In this document: piece by piece, positions 27,658 through 36,950 of the stretch
Layout of the letters: every line of letters starts with the position of its first letter
How positions within the stretch are numbered: the stretch's first letter is position 1
DNA from: Betaproteobacteria bacterium
Lineage (GTDB): Bacteria > Pseudomonadota > Gammaproteobacteria > Burkholderiales > Casimicrobiaceae
Assembly: GCA_016861105.1 (NCBI GenBank)
Contig: BOKS01000011.1
Coordinates: 62,001-126,000 of the forward strand
Length of the DNA stretch: 64,000 nucleotides
Reading direction: 5' to 3'
Notes under the pieces: generated by a model
What the model was told of the DNA's origin: nothing
Database searches by the model: none
What the model saw: the letters and a program-made list of their open reading frames with translations, nothing else
Made by a program: the position numbers and the translations under genes

Positions 27658-28834
27658 CGCGGCCCGGCGGCCGTCGCTCGCCACGACGATCGTCGCGCTG
27701 GGCATCGCGCAGATCGTCTCGTGGGGCACGCTGTTCTACACGATCGCCGTGCTGGGCCGAGCGATGCGCGAGGCGACCGGCGTCTCCGAAGTCGCGATGT
27801 ACGCCGCCTACAGCGCGGGGCTCGCGATCTCGGGCCTGATGGCGCCGTGGATCGGGCGCACGATCGACCGGCGCGGCGGCCGGCTCGTGCTGTCGTGGGG
27901 GTCGGGCGGCGCGGCGCTCGCCTGCGCGGCGCTGTGCAGCGTCCAGGGACCGGCGACGCTCGCGCTCGCCTGGCTCCTCGCCGGCGCGGCGATGGCGGCC
28001 ACGCTCTACGATCCCGCCTTCGCGACGCTGCACCAGCTCGCCGGCACCGCCTACCGGCGCAGCGTGACCGCGCTGACGCTGTTCGGCGGCCTCGCGAGCA
28101 CGGCGTTCTGGCCGCTGTCGCAGTGGCTGCTGGACGCGCACGGGTTCCGCGCCGCGTTCGCGGCGTATGCCGTGCTGCACCTCGTCGTCTGCCTTCCGCT
28201 GCACCTCCTCTGCGTGCCGCGGCATGCGCCCGGCGCGGCGGCGGCGGAAGCCGCGCGCGCACAGCCGCCCCCGCCGCCGACGCGCCCGACGGCCTACGCG
28301 TGGCTGGCGATCGCATTGACCGGCGCGTCGTTCACCGCGTCGGCGCTCGCGGCACACATGATCGAGGTGCTGACGGTGCGCGGCCTGTCGGCGGCCGACG
28401 CGGTGCTCGTGGGAGCCCTGTTCGGACCGATGCAGGTCGCCGGACGCATCGCCGAATTCGCGCTCGGCCGCCGCATCCGGCCCGTCCTCGCGGGCACGAT
28501 CGCCTTCGCCACGCTGGCCGGCTCGCTGCTGCTGCTCACGCAGGTGCGCGCGGCGCTGGGCCCGGCGGTGCTCTTCGCCGTCCTCTACGGCGTCAGCAAC
28601 GGCGTGATGACGATCGTCCGCGGCGTCGTGCCCGCGGAGCTCTTCGGGCCGCGCGACTACGGCGCGCTGCTCGGACGGCTGGCGCAGCCGCAGTTCATCG
28701 CGCGTGCCGTGGCGCCCGCCGCGTTCGCGGCGCTGGTCGCGTTCGATCCGGCCCGCGGCCTCGCCGTGGGCGCGATGGCGGCCTGCGCGCTGCTGTCCTG
28801 GGTGGCCTACGAGCGCGCAGTCGCGCGCTCGTAG
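27650..28834 (+). CDS. MFS transporter
   Basis: A 394-residue inner-membrane protein with about 12 hydrophobic segments in two halves and a cytosolic proline-rich linker around residue 205. The loop between segments 2 and 3 reads GRTIDRRGGRLVLSW, a variant of the MFS motif A. Substrate is not identifiable. It overlaps the preceding oxidoreductase gene by 8 bp, so the two are co-translated and may act on the same compound. Confidence 0.88.
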   Translation: MADAARRPSLATTIVALGIAQIVSWGTLFYTIAVLGRAMREATGVSEVAMYAAYSAGLAISGLMAPWIGRTIDRRGGRLVLSWGSGGAALACAALCSVQGPATLALAWLLAGAAMAATLYDPAFATLHQLAGTAYRRSVTALTLFGGLASTAFWPLSQWLLDAHGFRAAFAAYAVLHLVVCLPLHLLCVPRHAPGAAAAEAARAQPPPPPTRPTAYAWLAIALTGASFTASALAAHMIEVLTVRGLSAADAVLVGALFGPMQVAGRIAEFALGRRIRPVLAGTIAFATLAGSLLLLTQVRAALGPAVLFAVLYGVSNGVMTIVRGVVPAELFGPRDYGALLGRLAQPQFIARAVAPAAFAALVAFDPARGLAVGAMAACALLSWVAYERAVARS

Positions 28835-28852
28835 GCCCGGGCCGGAGGGGCG

Positions 28853-29035
28853 TCAGCGCGCCGCGACCTGCGCGGCGTGCGCGTGCGTCGCGGGCGCCGC
28901 GCCCCGGGCGTGCACGGCCTGCTCCGGCGTCGCCAGCGTGTCGACGAGCGCGCCGAGCGCGAGGTTGGCCACGAAGGCCGCGGCGACGAACGTCGCGCGG
29001 AGCGGGCGGGAGGGCAGGGCGGGCGGACGGGGCAT
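28853..29035 (-). CDS. Small hypothetical membrane-anchored protein
   Basis: A 60-residue frame with one hydrophobic segment (about 15-31, FVAAAFVANLALGALVD) followed by an alanine/histidine-rich tail (HARGAAPATHAHAAQVAAR). It starts with ATG and fills the gap between the MFS gene and the large regulator. No family is recognised. The hydrophobic segment and start codon make it plausible, but the ribosome binding site is weak. Confidence 0.42.
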   Translation of the reverse strand: MPRPPALPSRPLRATFVAAAFVANLALGALVDTLATPEQAVHARGAAPATHAHAAQVAAR

Positions 29036-29148
29036 GGCGAGGATCCCGGCGGAAGCGCCTCGAAGGCGACGCGTGTCCATCGTCGCCGCAACCGGGCCTT
29101 CAGCGCCTTGGGCGGCGCCTGAAAAGTCCTGAAACCGCGGTGTGCCGG

Positions 29149-31689
29149 CTACGCCCGGACCGACGCGTCGCCGAGCGCCAGCGCGAACACGTCGCGCTCG
29201 TCGCTGCGCGCGCCGGCGTCGCGATGGCGCGCGAGCGCCTCGGGCGCGAGCTGCGCGGCGAGCAGCGCGTCCAGGCGCGCGCGCCGCTGCGCCGTCGGTG
29301 GCCAGCGCTGCTCGCCGGAGCGCGCGAGCTCGGCGTCCACGAACCCGGCGATGACGGCTGCCTCCGGCAGGCGCCCGCCGAGGGCGGCGTTGAGGGCGAG
29401 CGTCTCGAGCAGGCGCAGCTCGTCGCCCTGGCGGCGCAGGTCGTCGAGCGCACGCCGGCCGTGCCCGAGGGCCTCGTCGTGACGCTCCCGGAGCGTCGCC
29501 ACGACCGTCAGCACGTCGTGGACGTGGCCCCAGCCGGACTCGCCGGGCGACGCCGCGGCCAGCGCGCGGCGGGCGCGCTCTTCCGCCGCGTCGAGCCGGC
29601 CGAGGCCGATCTCGCACTCGGCGACGTTCGCGCCGAGCGCCTGCTGGCGGTTCTCCTCCGAGCCTTCCTCGGCATACAGCTCCGCCTGGCGCAGCGCGTG
29701 CGGCAGCGCCTCCTCGTAGCGCCCCTGCATCGCGAGCCACCGATACAGCGACCACTGCAGGTTGCCGCGCTGGCGCGCCGGCCAGTCCGGCCGCTCGAGG
29801 CGCAGCGCCTCGTCGATGGCCTGCCGCGCGACACGGCCTTCGCCCCGCCGCGCGGCGATCGCCGCCAGCCGCTGCAGCGCGATGTAGAGCCGGTGGTCGT
29901 CGCCGAGCTCGCGCAGCAGCCGGACCTCTTGCAGCGCCGCCTCCCACGTCGGCGGCTTCGCCGCGACGGTGCCGAGCGAGGTGACGGCGTTCCAGAACTG
30001 CGCCACCACGCGCGGCGGCATGTCGTCGCGGACGCGGTCGCGCAGCGCCAGGCAGCGCTGCCAGCCCTCGCGGCCCGCGTCGCCGTACGCCCAGACGATC
30101 CACGTCGCACCCGCGAGCGCGACGGCGAGCTCGTCGTCGCCGCCGCGCGCGGCCCAGTCGCAGGCGGCGCGCACGTTGTCGAGCTCGGGCGCGACGAGCG
30201 CCGGCTCGGCGGCGTCGAGCCGCTCGTGGCGGCGCCGCTCGAGCAGGGGATCGAGCCAGTCGACGAGCGCCTGTGCGTGCGCGCGCAGCGTTGCGTCGGT
30301 CTCGCCGGCCTCGGCGAGCCTCTCGAGCGCGAATGCGCGCGTGGTCTCGAGCAGCCGGTAGCGCGGCAGCGGATCACCCTCGGCCAGCACCAGCGACTTG
30401 TCGACCAGCGCACCGAGGTGGTCCAGCACTGCCCAGGCGTCGATGCTCGCGTCGCGCGCCACGGCCTGCGCGAACTCGAGCGTGAACGTGCCCGCGAACA
30501 CGCCGAGCCGGCGCAGCACCGCCTGCTCGTCGGGCGTCAGCAGCGCGTGGCTCCACTCCAGCGCTGCGCGGAGCGTCTGGTGGCGTCGCAGCACGACGCG
30601 GGAGCCTGCGGTCAGCAGCTTGAAGCGCTCGTCGAGCCGCGTGCGCAGTCCGTCGAGGCCGAGCAGCGGCAGCCGCGCGGCCGCGAGCTCGATCGCGAGC
30701 GGGATGCCGTCGAGGCGACGGCAGATCTCGGCGACCGCGTCCAGCGTCCCCGCGTCGAGCCGGAAGCGGGGCTCGACGGCCTGCGCGCGCGCTGCGAACA
30801 GCGCGACCGCCCCGGTGCGCATCGCCTCGCCGGGCGACGCCGGGTCGGGCAGCGCCAGCGGCCCCAGCCGGTAGACGTGCTCGTGCGTCGCGCGCAGCGG
30901 TTCCTGGCTCGTGACCAGCACGCGCACGGCCGGCGCCGCCGCGCACACCCGATCGACGAGCGCGGCCACCGCATCGAGCAGGTGCTCGCAGCTGTCCAGG
31001 ATCAGCAGCGCGCGGCGACCGCGCAGCGCGGCGAGGGCCGCGTCGAGCGGCGCCTGGCGCTCGAGCACCGCGACGCCGAGCGCGCGGGCGACCGCGTCTG
31101 CCACCAGCGCCGCGTCGCTCAGGGCGGCGAACTCGATCCAGGCGACGCCGTCGGCGAACGGCGGGCCCGCGGCGACGCCCACCGCCTGCGCGACGCGCGT
31201 CTTGCCGATGCCGCCGGCGCCCGCGATCGTCACCACCGCGTGCTCGTCGAGCAGTGTGCGGATCGCGGCGACGTCGGCGTCGCGCCCGTAGAGCGCGGGC
31301 AGGCGTGCCGGGAGCGAGGACTGCGGCGGCGGGGCGTCGGCGGGCGGACCGTCCGCCGGTGCGCCGTCGGACGCGTTCGCGCCCTCGACGACGACGGGGC
31401 GCGCGAAGCGATAGCCGCGCCCCGGGATCGTCGCGATCGCGTGCGCGCCGAGCAGCTTGCGCAGGGCGGCGACCTGCACCTGCAGGTTGTTCTCCTCGAC
31501 GACCAGCCGCGGCCACACGCGGTCGAACAGCTCATGCTTGTGCACGGTGCGCCCGTGCTGCTCGACGAGCACGTGCAGCACGTCGAACGCGCGGCCGCCG
31601 ATGCGGACGGGGTGACCCTCCTGCAGCAGCGCCCGCTCGCACGGGACGAGACGGAAGCTGTCGAAGCGGTAGCGGATCGGGTCGGCCAT
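29149..31689 (-). CDS. Winged-helix transcriptional regulator with STAND-type ATPase and TPR-like repeats
   Basis: An 846-residue protein of three parts. Residues 5-100 are an OmpR/PhoB-type DNA-binding domain (GGRAFDVLHVLVEQHG, VVEENNLQVQVAALRKLL, IPGRGYRFARP). Residues about 133-420 are an NB-ARC/AfsR-like ATPase (COG3903): Walker A GAGGIGKT (157-164), Walker B ALLILDSCEHL, and the sensor LVTSQEPLR. The remainder is helical and TPR-like. Such proteins are switches that bind ATP, oligomerise on a signal sensed by the repeats, and activate genes. It has no obvious target neighbour; rnpB lies upstream on the same strand. Confidence 0.88.
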   Translation of the reverse strand: MADPIRYRFDSFRLVPCERALLQEGHPVRIGGRAFDVLHVLVEQHGRTVHKHELFDRVWPRLVVEENNLQVQVAALRKLLGAHAIATIPGRGYRFARPVVVEGANASDGAPADGPPADAPPPQSSLPARLPALYGRDADVAAIRTLLDEHAVVTIAGAGGIGKTRVAQAVGVAAGPPFADGVAWIEFAALSDAALVADAVARALGVAVLERQAPLDAALAALRGRRALLILDSCEHLLDAVAALVDRVCAAAPAVRVLVTSQEPLRATHEHVYRLGPLALPDPASPGEAMRTGAVALFAARAQAVEPRFRLDAGTLDAVAEICRRLDGIPLAIELAAARLPLLGLDGLRTRLDERFKLLTAGSRVVLRRHQTLRAALEWSHALLTPDEQAVLRRLGVFAGTFTLEFAQAVARDASIDAWAVLDHLGALVDKSLVLAEGDPLPRYRLLETTRAFALERLAEAGETDATLRAHAQALVDWLDPLLERRRHERLDAAEPALVAPELDNVRAACDWAARGGDDELAVALAGATWIVWAYGDAGREGWQRCLALRDRVRDDMPPRVVAQFWNAVTSLGTVAAKPPTWEAALQEVRLLRELGDDHRLYIALQRLAAIAARRGEGRVARQAIDEALRLERPDWPARQRGNLQWSLYRWLAMQGRYEEALPHALRQAELYAEEGSEENRQQALGANVAECEIGLGRLDAAEERARRALAAASPGESGWGHVHDVLTVVATLRERHDEALGHGRRALDDLRRQGDELRLLETLALNAALGGRLPEAAVIAGFVDAELARSGEQRWPPTAQRRARLDALLAAQLAPEALARHRDAGARSDERDVFALALGDASVRA

Positions 31690-31792
31690 CGTCGGGCGAC
31701 GCCTCGGGGCGCGACGCGATGGTAGCCGCGCCAGTGGCCGGCGACGAGCGACCGGCGCGCGGTTTCAGCTTTCTTCAGGCAGCCGGACGCGA

Positions 31793-31823
31793 CGGCGCCC
31801 CGCGAGGCTCTCGCGGGGCGCCG
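31793..31823 (-). terminator. Strong hairpin after rnpB
   Basis: CGGCGCCCCGCGAG (31793-31806) and CTCGCGGGGCGCCG (31810-31823) form a perfect 14-bp stem with a 3-nt loop. It begins 7 bp beyond the RNase P RNA 3' end, between rnpB and the regulator gene. The T tract is poor, but position and stability favour a terminator or 3' processing stop. Confidence 0.65.
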
Positions 31824-31829
31824 GAAGAA

Positions 31830-32190
31830 GTCGAAGTCAGCCGGTAAGCCGGGTTCTGTTACGGCGCGGGCGCTCCGTCCCGCGCTATGACCGTCATTCC
31901 TCTAGGCCCGCCGTTGCCGGAGGGCTCGAGCCACCTACCCGCGGACTCGGCGAGCAGCTTCGTCGTCCGCCTACTTGGTGTTGCTCCGGATGGAGGTTGC
32001 CGCGTTTCACCCGCCCGCACGCTCTCGCGTGCGGGCGACTCGTCTCTGTGGCCCTGTTCCTCGCCTTCATCGGCCGCGCGAGCGGCGACTTATAGCGGCC
32101 GGGCGTTACCCGGCATCCTGCTCTGCGGAGCCCGGACTTTCCTCTCCCCGCCGCGAGCGGCGGGCAGCGACGGTCTGGCTGGCTTCGACT
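31830..32190 (-). ncRNA. rnpB: RNase P RNA (class A)
   Basis: The catalytic RNA of RNase P, which matures the 5' ends of tRNAs. Read on the minus strand, it starts AGTCGAAGCCAGCCAGAC and soon has GAGGAAAGTCCGGGCTCC, the universal CR-I block. It contains GGGTGAAACG and AAGTAGGCGGACG, and ends ACAGAACCCGGCTTA then GGCTGACTTCGAC. The two ends pair as helix P1 (GTCGAAG with CTTCGAC, then CAGCC with GGCTG around one mismatch), which fixes the ends to within a few bases. Length about 360 nt fits a type A bacterial RNA. Confidence 0.96.
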
Positions 32191-32193
32191 GGT

Positions 32194-32199
32194 AGGATA
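32194..32199 (-). promoter_or_regulatory. Extended -10 of rnpB
   Basis: TGCTATCCT on the minus strand gives an extended -10 (TG, one base, TATCCT) that ends 5-6 bp before the predicted RNA 5' end. No clear -35 is present, as allowed for extended -10 promoters. Confidence 0.5.
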
Positions 32200-32230
32200 G
32201 CACCGCGCGGCACGAGTTCCGCGCCGGCCC

Positions 32231-33274
32231 TCACGCGGGTGCGGCGACGCGCCAGCGCACGCGTTCGCCGCCGCGCAGCGGCACGATCCGTCCGCCGCCG
32301 TACGCGAGGTCGGCCGGCACCTCCTCGGCGACGCGCTCCAGCGTCACCGTACCGCCGTTGCGCGGCAGGCGGTAGAAGTCGGCGCCGAAGAAGCTCGCGA
32401 AGCCCTCGAGCCGGTCGAGCGCCCCGGCGTCCTCGAACGCCTCGGCGTACAGCGGAAGGGCGACGGGCGCGCTGAAGCAGCCCGCGCAGCCGCAGGCGTG
32501 CTCCTTGGTGGCGCGCTCGTGCGGCGCGCTGTCCGTGCCCAGGAAGAACTTCGGGCTGCCCGACGTCGCCGCGTCGACGAGCGCGCGCCGGTGCGTCTCC
32601 CGCTTGAGGATCGGCAGGCAGTAGAGGTGCGGCCGCACGCCGCCGGCGAGCATCGCGTTGCGCGACCACAGCAGGTGCTGCGGCGTGATGGTCGCAGCGA
32701 CCCCGGGGCCGGCGTCCGTCACGAACTGCACGGCCTCGCGCGTCGTGACGTGCTCGAGCACCACGCGCAGCGCCGGGAAGTCGCGGACGATGCGCGCGAG
32801 CAGGGTGTCGACGAACACGCGCTCGCGGTCGTAGATGTCGACGTCGGCATCCGTCACCTCCCCGTGGACGCACAGCACCAGGCCTTCCCGCTCCATCGCC
32901 GCGAGCGCGGGATACGCGCGGTCGATCGACGTCACCCCGGCCTCCGAGTGCGTGGTCGCGCCGGCGGGGTAGTACTTCACCGCATGGACGATCCCGCTGC
33001 GCCGTGCGCTCGCGATCTCCTGCACCGAGGTCCGGTCGGTGAGATAGAGCGTCATCAGCGGCTCGAAAGCGGCGCCCGGCGGCAGGGCAGCGAGGATCCG
33101 CGCACGGTATTCGGCGGCAGCCGCGACCGTCGTCACCGGCGGCCTCAGGTTCGGCATGACAATTGCACGCGCGAAGACCCTCGCCGTGGCGCCGACCACC
33201 GCGGCGAGCGCCGCCCCGTCGCGCAGGTGCAGGTGCCAGTCGTCGGGGCGCGTGAGGGTCAGCCGGGTCGGCAT
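32231..33274 (-). CDS. pyrC: Dihydroorotase (dimeric, PyrC type)
   Basis: A 347-residue zinc amidohydrolase that closes carbamoyl-aspartate to dihydroorotate in pyrimidine synthesis. The metal-binding DWHLHLRDG (His14, His16), the carboxylated-lysine region VKYYPAGATTHSEAGV and LEHVTTREAV are all present, as in E. coli-type class II dihydroorotases. FLGTDSAPHERATKEHACGC carries the catalytic aspartate. A minus-strand TATAAT lies 30 bp upstream. Transcribed towards rnpB and divergent from dksA. Confidence 0.95.
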   Translation of the reverse strand: MPTRLTLTRPDDWHLHLRDGAALAAVVGATARVFARAIVMPNLRPPVTTVAAAAEYRARILAALPPGAAFEPLMTLYLTDRTSVQEIASARRSGIVHAVKYYPAGATTHSEAGVTSIDRAYPALAAMEREGLVLCVHGEVTDADVDIYDRERVFVDTLLARIVRDFPALRVVLEHVTTREAVQFVTDAGPGVAATITPQHLLWSRNAMLAGGVRPHLYCLPILKRETHRRALVDAATSGSPKFFLGTDSAPHERATKEHACGCAGCFSAPVALPLYAEAFEDAGALDRLEGFASFFGADFYRLPRNGGTVTLERVAEEVPADLAYGGGRIVPLRGGERVRWRVAAPA

Positions 33275-33303
33275 GCGGTGTCGGAGCAGCGGGACGGGCG
33301 GCG

Positions 33304-33309
33304 ATTATA
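33304..33309 (-). promoter_or_regulatory. Likely -10 hexamer for pyrC
   Basis: A perfect TATAAT on the minus strand, 30 bp before the pyrC ATG. No good -35 is seen. Confidence 0.4.
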
Positions 33310-33368
33310 GGCGCCGCGCCCGCATCGCGGCGGCCGTGCACCGGCGTCCGGGGCCGGCGGACACCCGG

Positions 33369-33399
33369 TTGGCGGCGGGCCGCGGGTTCCCGCTATAAT
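33369..33399 (+). promoter_or_regulatory. Likely dksA promoter
   Basis: TTGGCG (33369-33374) and a perfect TATAAT (33394-33399) are separated by 19 bp, slightly long for sigma-70. The predicted transcript start is about 55 bp before the dksA ATG. A GC-rich stretch follows the -35, while the discriminator after the -10 is AT-rich. Confidence 0.55.
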
Positions 33400-33459
33400 C
33401 TTTCGTTTTCCCGTGCCCCCGGCGGGCACCCGACTTGACGACGCAGGACGGATACGACG

Positions 33460-33912
33460 ATGGCCGCCAAGACCGCATCAGCCGCCGCCAAGAAGGACAA
33501 GGTTCGCGAGCTGACCGAGGAGGACCTCCTGAAGGCGCCGGAGAAGGAGTACATGAACGAGGCGCAGCTCGGCTTCTTCCGCAGGCGCCTGCTCGAGCTG
33601 CGCGACCAGCTGCTGCAGAACGCCGACGACACCGGCGAGCACCTGCGCGAGAACGAGATCACGACCGACCCGTCCGATCGCGCCACGCTCGAGGAGGAGT
33701 ACACGCTCGAGCTGCGCACGCGCGACCGCGAGCGCAAGCTGCTCAAGAAGGTCGAGAAGTCGCTGCGCCAGATCGAGGACGGCAGCTACGGCTGGTGCGA
33801 GGAGACGGGGGAGCCGATCGGCATCCCGCGCCTGCTCGCGCGGCCGACGGCGACGCTGTCGCTCGAGGCGCAGGAGCGCCGCGAGCGGGTGCAGAAGCTC
33901 TACGGGGATTGA
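33460..33912 (+). CDS. dksA: RNA polymerase-binding transcription factor DksA (cysteine-poor)
   Basis: A 150-residue protein that binds the RNA polymerase secondary channel and, with ppGpp, retunes rRNA and amino-acid promoters. The coiled-coil tip motif D70xxD73-A75 (DPSDRA) is intact. The zinc-finger region YGWCEETGEPIGIPRL followed by LARPTATLSLEAQ keeps only one (Cys113) of the four usual cysteines. This C-poor form is normal in Betaproteobacteria and resembles Pseudomonas DksA2, which folds without zinc. It has its own promoter, with a perfect TATAAT upstream. Confidence 0.94.
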   Translation: MAAKTASAAAKKDKVRELTEEDLLKAPEKEYMNEAQLGFFRRRLLELRDQLLQNADDTGEHLRENEITTDPSDRATLEEEYTLELRTRDRERKLLKKVEKSLRQIEDGSYGWCEETGEPIGIPRLLARPTATLSLEAQERRERVQKLYGD

Positions 33913-34095
33913 GCGGCCGCCGCCGCGGCCGCGGGGGGACGCGAGCAGGCCCCGCGCGCTGATCGCGGGGACGTCTGCGGCGCACGCGGCGCCACGCACG
34001 CGGCACCGAAGCGAACGAAGCGGCGCGCGCCGCTGTCCATGGATCGTCGCCGGCGCGGCGGACGCCGCGGCCGGCACCCTGAGGAGGAATCGTCC

Positions 34096-34623
34096 ATGTC
34101 GAGGCAGTCACTCGTCGCCGGCGCAGCCGTCGTGCTGCTCGCCGGCTGTACCACGATGTCGTCGACGCCGTTCGACGGAGCGCGCGCGACCGCGAATCTC
34201 GAGCCCACGAAGGGCAACGCCACCGCGGGGACGGTGACGTTCGTGGAGCGCATGGGCAAGGTCGTGGTGATCGCCGACGTCACGGGGCTCGCGCCCAACC
34301 GCGAGCACGGGTTCCACGTCCACGAGAAGGGCGATTGCAGCTCCGGCGACGGTATGAGCGCCGGCGGCCACTTCAATCCGGACGGCAGGCCGCACGGGCC
34401 GCAGGGGGGCGCGCACCACGCCGGCGACATGCCGAACCTCGTCGCCGACGCCGGCGGGCGCGCCAGGGCGTCGTTCGCGCTGGACGACGTCACGGTCGGC
34501 CCCGGAGCGAAGAGCATCGTCGGCCGCGGGCTCATCGTCCACAAGGACCCGGACGACTACAAGACGCAGCCGACCGGCAACGCCGGCGCGCGCCTCGCCT
34601 GCGCCGTCATCCGCGCCTCGTAA
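34096..34623 (+). CDS. sodC: Cu-Zn superoxide dismutase, lipoprotein form
   Basis: A 175-residue periplasmic enzyme that dismutates superoxide. The lipobox LLAGC puts Cys18 at the mature N-terminus, so it is membrane-tethered. Copper ligands His74, His76, His92 and His149 and zinc ligands His92, His100, His108 (or His107) and Asp111 can all be placed, and the disulfide Cys81-Cys169 is present. Start ATG at 34096 is preceded by GAGGAGGAA. It lies 90 bp before sodB on the same strand, so the cell's envelope and cytosolic dismutases are side by side. Confidence 0.94.
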   Translation: MSRQSLVAGAAVVLLAGCTTMSSTPFDGARATANLEPTKGNATAGTVTFVERMGKVVVIADVTGLAPNREHGFHVHEKGDCSSGDGMSAGGHFNPDGRPHGPQGGAHHAGDMPNLVADAGGRARASFALDDVTVGPGAKSIVGRGLIVHKDPDDYKTQPTGNAGARLACAVIRAS

Positions 34624-34712
34624 TTCGGCAGGCGTATCATCGTCGGTCCGGCGCGCGTCGAGCGCGCCGACCGCCCCCGTCATACCCGTCCATCGCAGGA
34701 GTCCTCCCGCCC

Positions 34713-35306
<594 letters not shown>

Positions 35307-35324
35307 CGCGTCCGCGTCCTTCGC

Positions 35325-36950
35325 TCACGGCCGGGGCGTCGGATCCCCGGCCGGTTCGCCTTCCGCGTCCCGCGCTTCGAGCGCCTCGGACACGGCGACG
35401 GCGCCCGCCGCGTCCCGCGCCTCGAGGAGTGCGGCGTAGCGGCCGCGGAACGGCTGCGTCGCGATCGGCGCGAGCGCCGCAAGTGCCTCGCGCTCCTTGA
35501 AGTAGACGACCACGGCGCCGTCGGGATGCTGATCGATCCAGCGCTGCGCGGCGGGCACGTCGGTCACCTGCGCGAGCGGCGCGGCCAGGCGGCCAGCGAA
35601 CTGGTACTGCCCGTGGTACGCGCCGTCGTGCACGAGTGCGCGCCCCTGCGCCTGCAGCACCGCGATCGCCTGCGCCAGCGGCCGCGTGTCCCACGCCGGC
35701 GCGACGACGCGCACGACGGCGAGGTGCAGCACGGCGAGCAGGAGCACGGCCGCCGTCGCGAGGCGCGGGACCTGCGCCGCGGGCGGCCTTGGCACGAGCA
35801 GCAGCCACGCCGCGAGCGCGGCCAGCGCGACGGCGGCGGCGATTGCGACCGCGGGCGACGGCGCGAACGCGGCGGCCCGCGGCACGAACGGGAGCGCGAG
35901 CAGCGCGGCGCCGATGCCCGCGAGCGTCGCGCCCGCGAGCCACGGCCGCCGCGCGGGCTGCGGCGCATCGAGCGCGCGCGCGGCCAGCAAGGCGAACGAC
36001 GGGAACTGTGGCAGCAGGTAGTGCAGCTGCTTGCCGCTCACCAGCGAGAAGGCCGCGAGCGCGGGCAGCGCGAGGGCGAGTGCGAGGCGCGCGCCGGCGT
36101 CGTCGAGCAGGCCCGCCCCGCGCAGGCCGTCCCACAGCGGGCGCCACGCGAGGAACGGTGCGAGGACGACGGGGAGCCACGGCAGGTACCACCAGACGGG
36201 CTGGCGGTGCGCGAACGAGGCCACCATCCGGTGCGCCGTCTGGCCCCAGAAGATCGCGTCGCGGTACGCCTCTCCGCCGCGCACGCCTGCGGGGATTGCC
36301 CACGCCAGCGCCAGCATGGCGCCACCGCCGAGCGCGAGGGCGACGCCCATGTACCAGCGCCGGCGCGGCAGCGCGCGTCCGGCCCACCACGGCGCGAGCA
36401 GCGCCGCCGGGCCGAGGTGCAGCAGGGCGGCCGGACCCTTCGCGAGCAGCCCGAGGCCGAACCCCAGCGCGAGCAGCGGGAAGCCGCGCCTGCGCCCCGC
36501 TGCGGCGTGTGCGAGGCCGAGCACGCCGACGGCCACGCACAGCGCGAGCAGCGTGTCGAACATCAGCAGCACCGAGAACAGCGCGAACAGCAGGGTCCCG
36601 GCCAGGATCCACGCCGCACGCCCGGCGATCCACGGTGCCTGCGGCCACAGGACGCGGGCGGCGCGCGCGGTGACGAGCAGCGTGCCGACCGCGCAGAGCG
36701 GCGCCACGAGCCGCGGCCACGCGTCGTTCACGCCGAACGCCGCCCAGCCCGCGTGGATCAGCCAGAACAGCAACGGCGGCTTGTGGCTGTACGGCGCGCC
36801 GTTGAGGTGGGGCACGAGGAAGTCGCCGCGCGTCCACATCTCCCACGCCACGGCGAGGTAGCGCGTCTCGTCCACGGGCATCGCCGTGCGCGACGCCAGC
36901 GCGACCGCGGCGAGCAGCGCGAACAGTGCGGCGCGGGCGGCCGCGCTCAC
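35325..36950 (-). CDS. ArnT-like GT39 glycosyltransferase
   Basis: A 541-residue inner-membrane protein of the PMT/ArnT (GT39/83) superfamily. The first periplasmic loop contains the catalytic motif MPVDETRYLAVAWEMW with the expected aspartate, then HLNGAPYSHKPPLLFW. About 11-12 hydrophobic segments follow, with a short soluble C-terminal domain. Such enzymes transfer a sugar from an undecaprenyl-phosphate carrier to lipid A or another acceptor. The start is the GTG at 36950, which overlaps the stop of the TVP38 gene (GTGA). It is the last gene of the GT2-TVP38-GT39 operon. The sugar and acceptor cannot be read from sequence; the other arn genes are not in this window. Confidence 0.87.
   Translation of the reverse strand: MSAAARAALFALLAAVALASRTAMPVDETRYLAVAWEMWTRGDFLVPHLNGAPYSHKPPLLFWLIHAGWAAFGVNDAWPRLVAPLCAVGTLLVTARAARVLWPQAPWIAGRAAWILAGTLLFALFSVLLMFDTLLALCVAVGVLGLAHAAAGRRRGFPLLALGFGLGLLAKGPAALLHLGPAALLAPWWAGRALPRRRWYMGVALALGGGAMLALAWAIPAGVRGGEAYRDAIFWGQTAHRMVASFAHRQPVWWYLPWLPVVLAPFLAWRPLWDGLRGAGLLDDAGARLALALALPALAAFSLVSGKQLHYLLPQFPSFALLAARALDAPQPARRPWLAGATLAGIGAALLALPFVPRAAAFAPSPAVAIAAAVALAALAAWLLLVPRPPAAQVPRLATAAVLLLAVLHLAVVRVVAPAWDTRPLAQAIAVLQAQGRALVHDGAYHGQYQFAGRLAAPLAQVTDVPAAQRWIDQHPDGAVVVYFKEREALAALAPIATQPFRGRYAALLEARDAAGAVAVSEALEARDAEGEPAGDPTPRP

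Noticed and set aside
27721..31725. A 1334-codon plus-strand frame
   Set aside because: It runs out of frame through the MFS gene and antisense to the STAND regulator, whose domains are clear; composition alone keeps it open.
31860..32195. A small protein gene on the plus strand (about 100 codons) over the RNase P RNA
   Set aside because: The DNA is explained base by base by the conserved RNase P RNA on the other strand.
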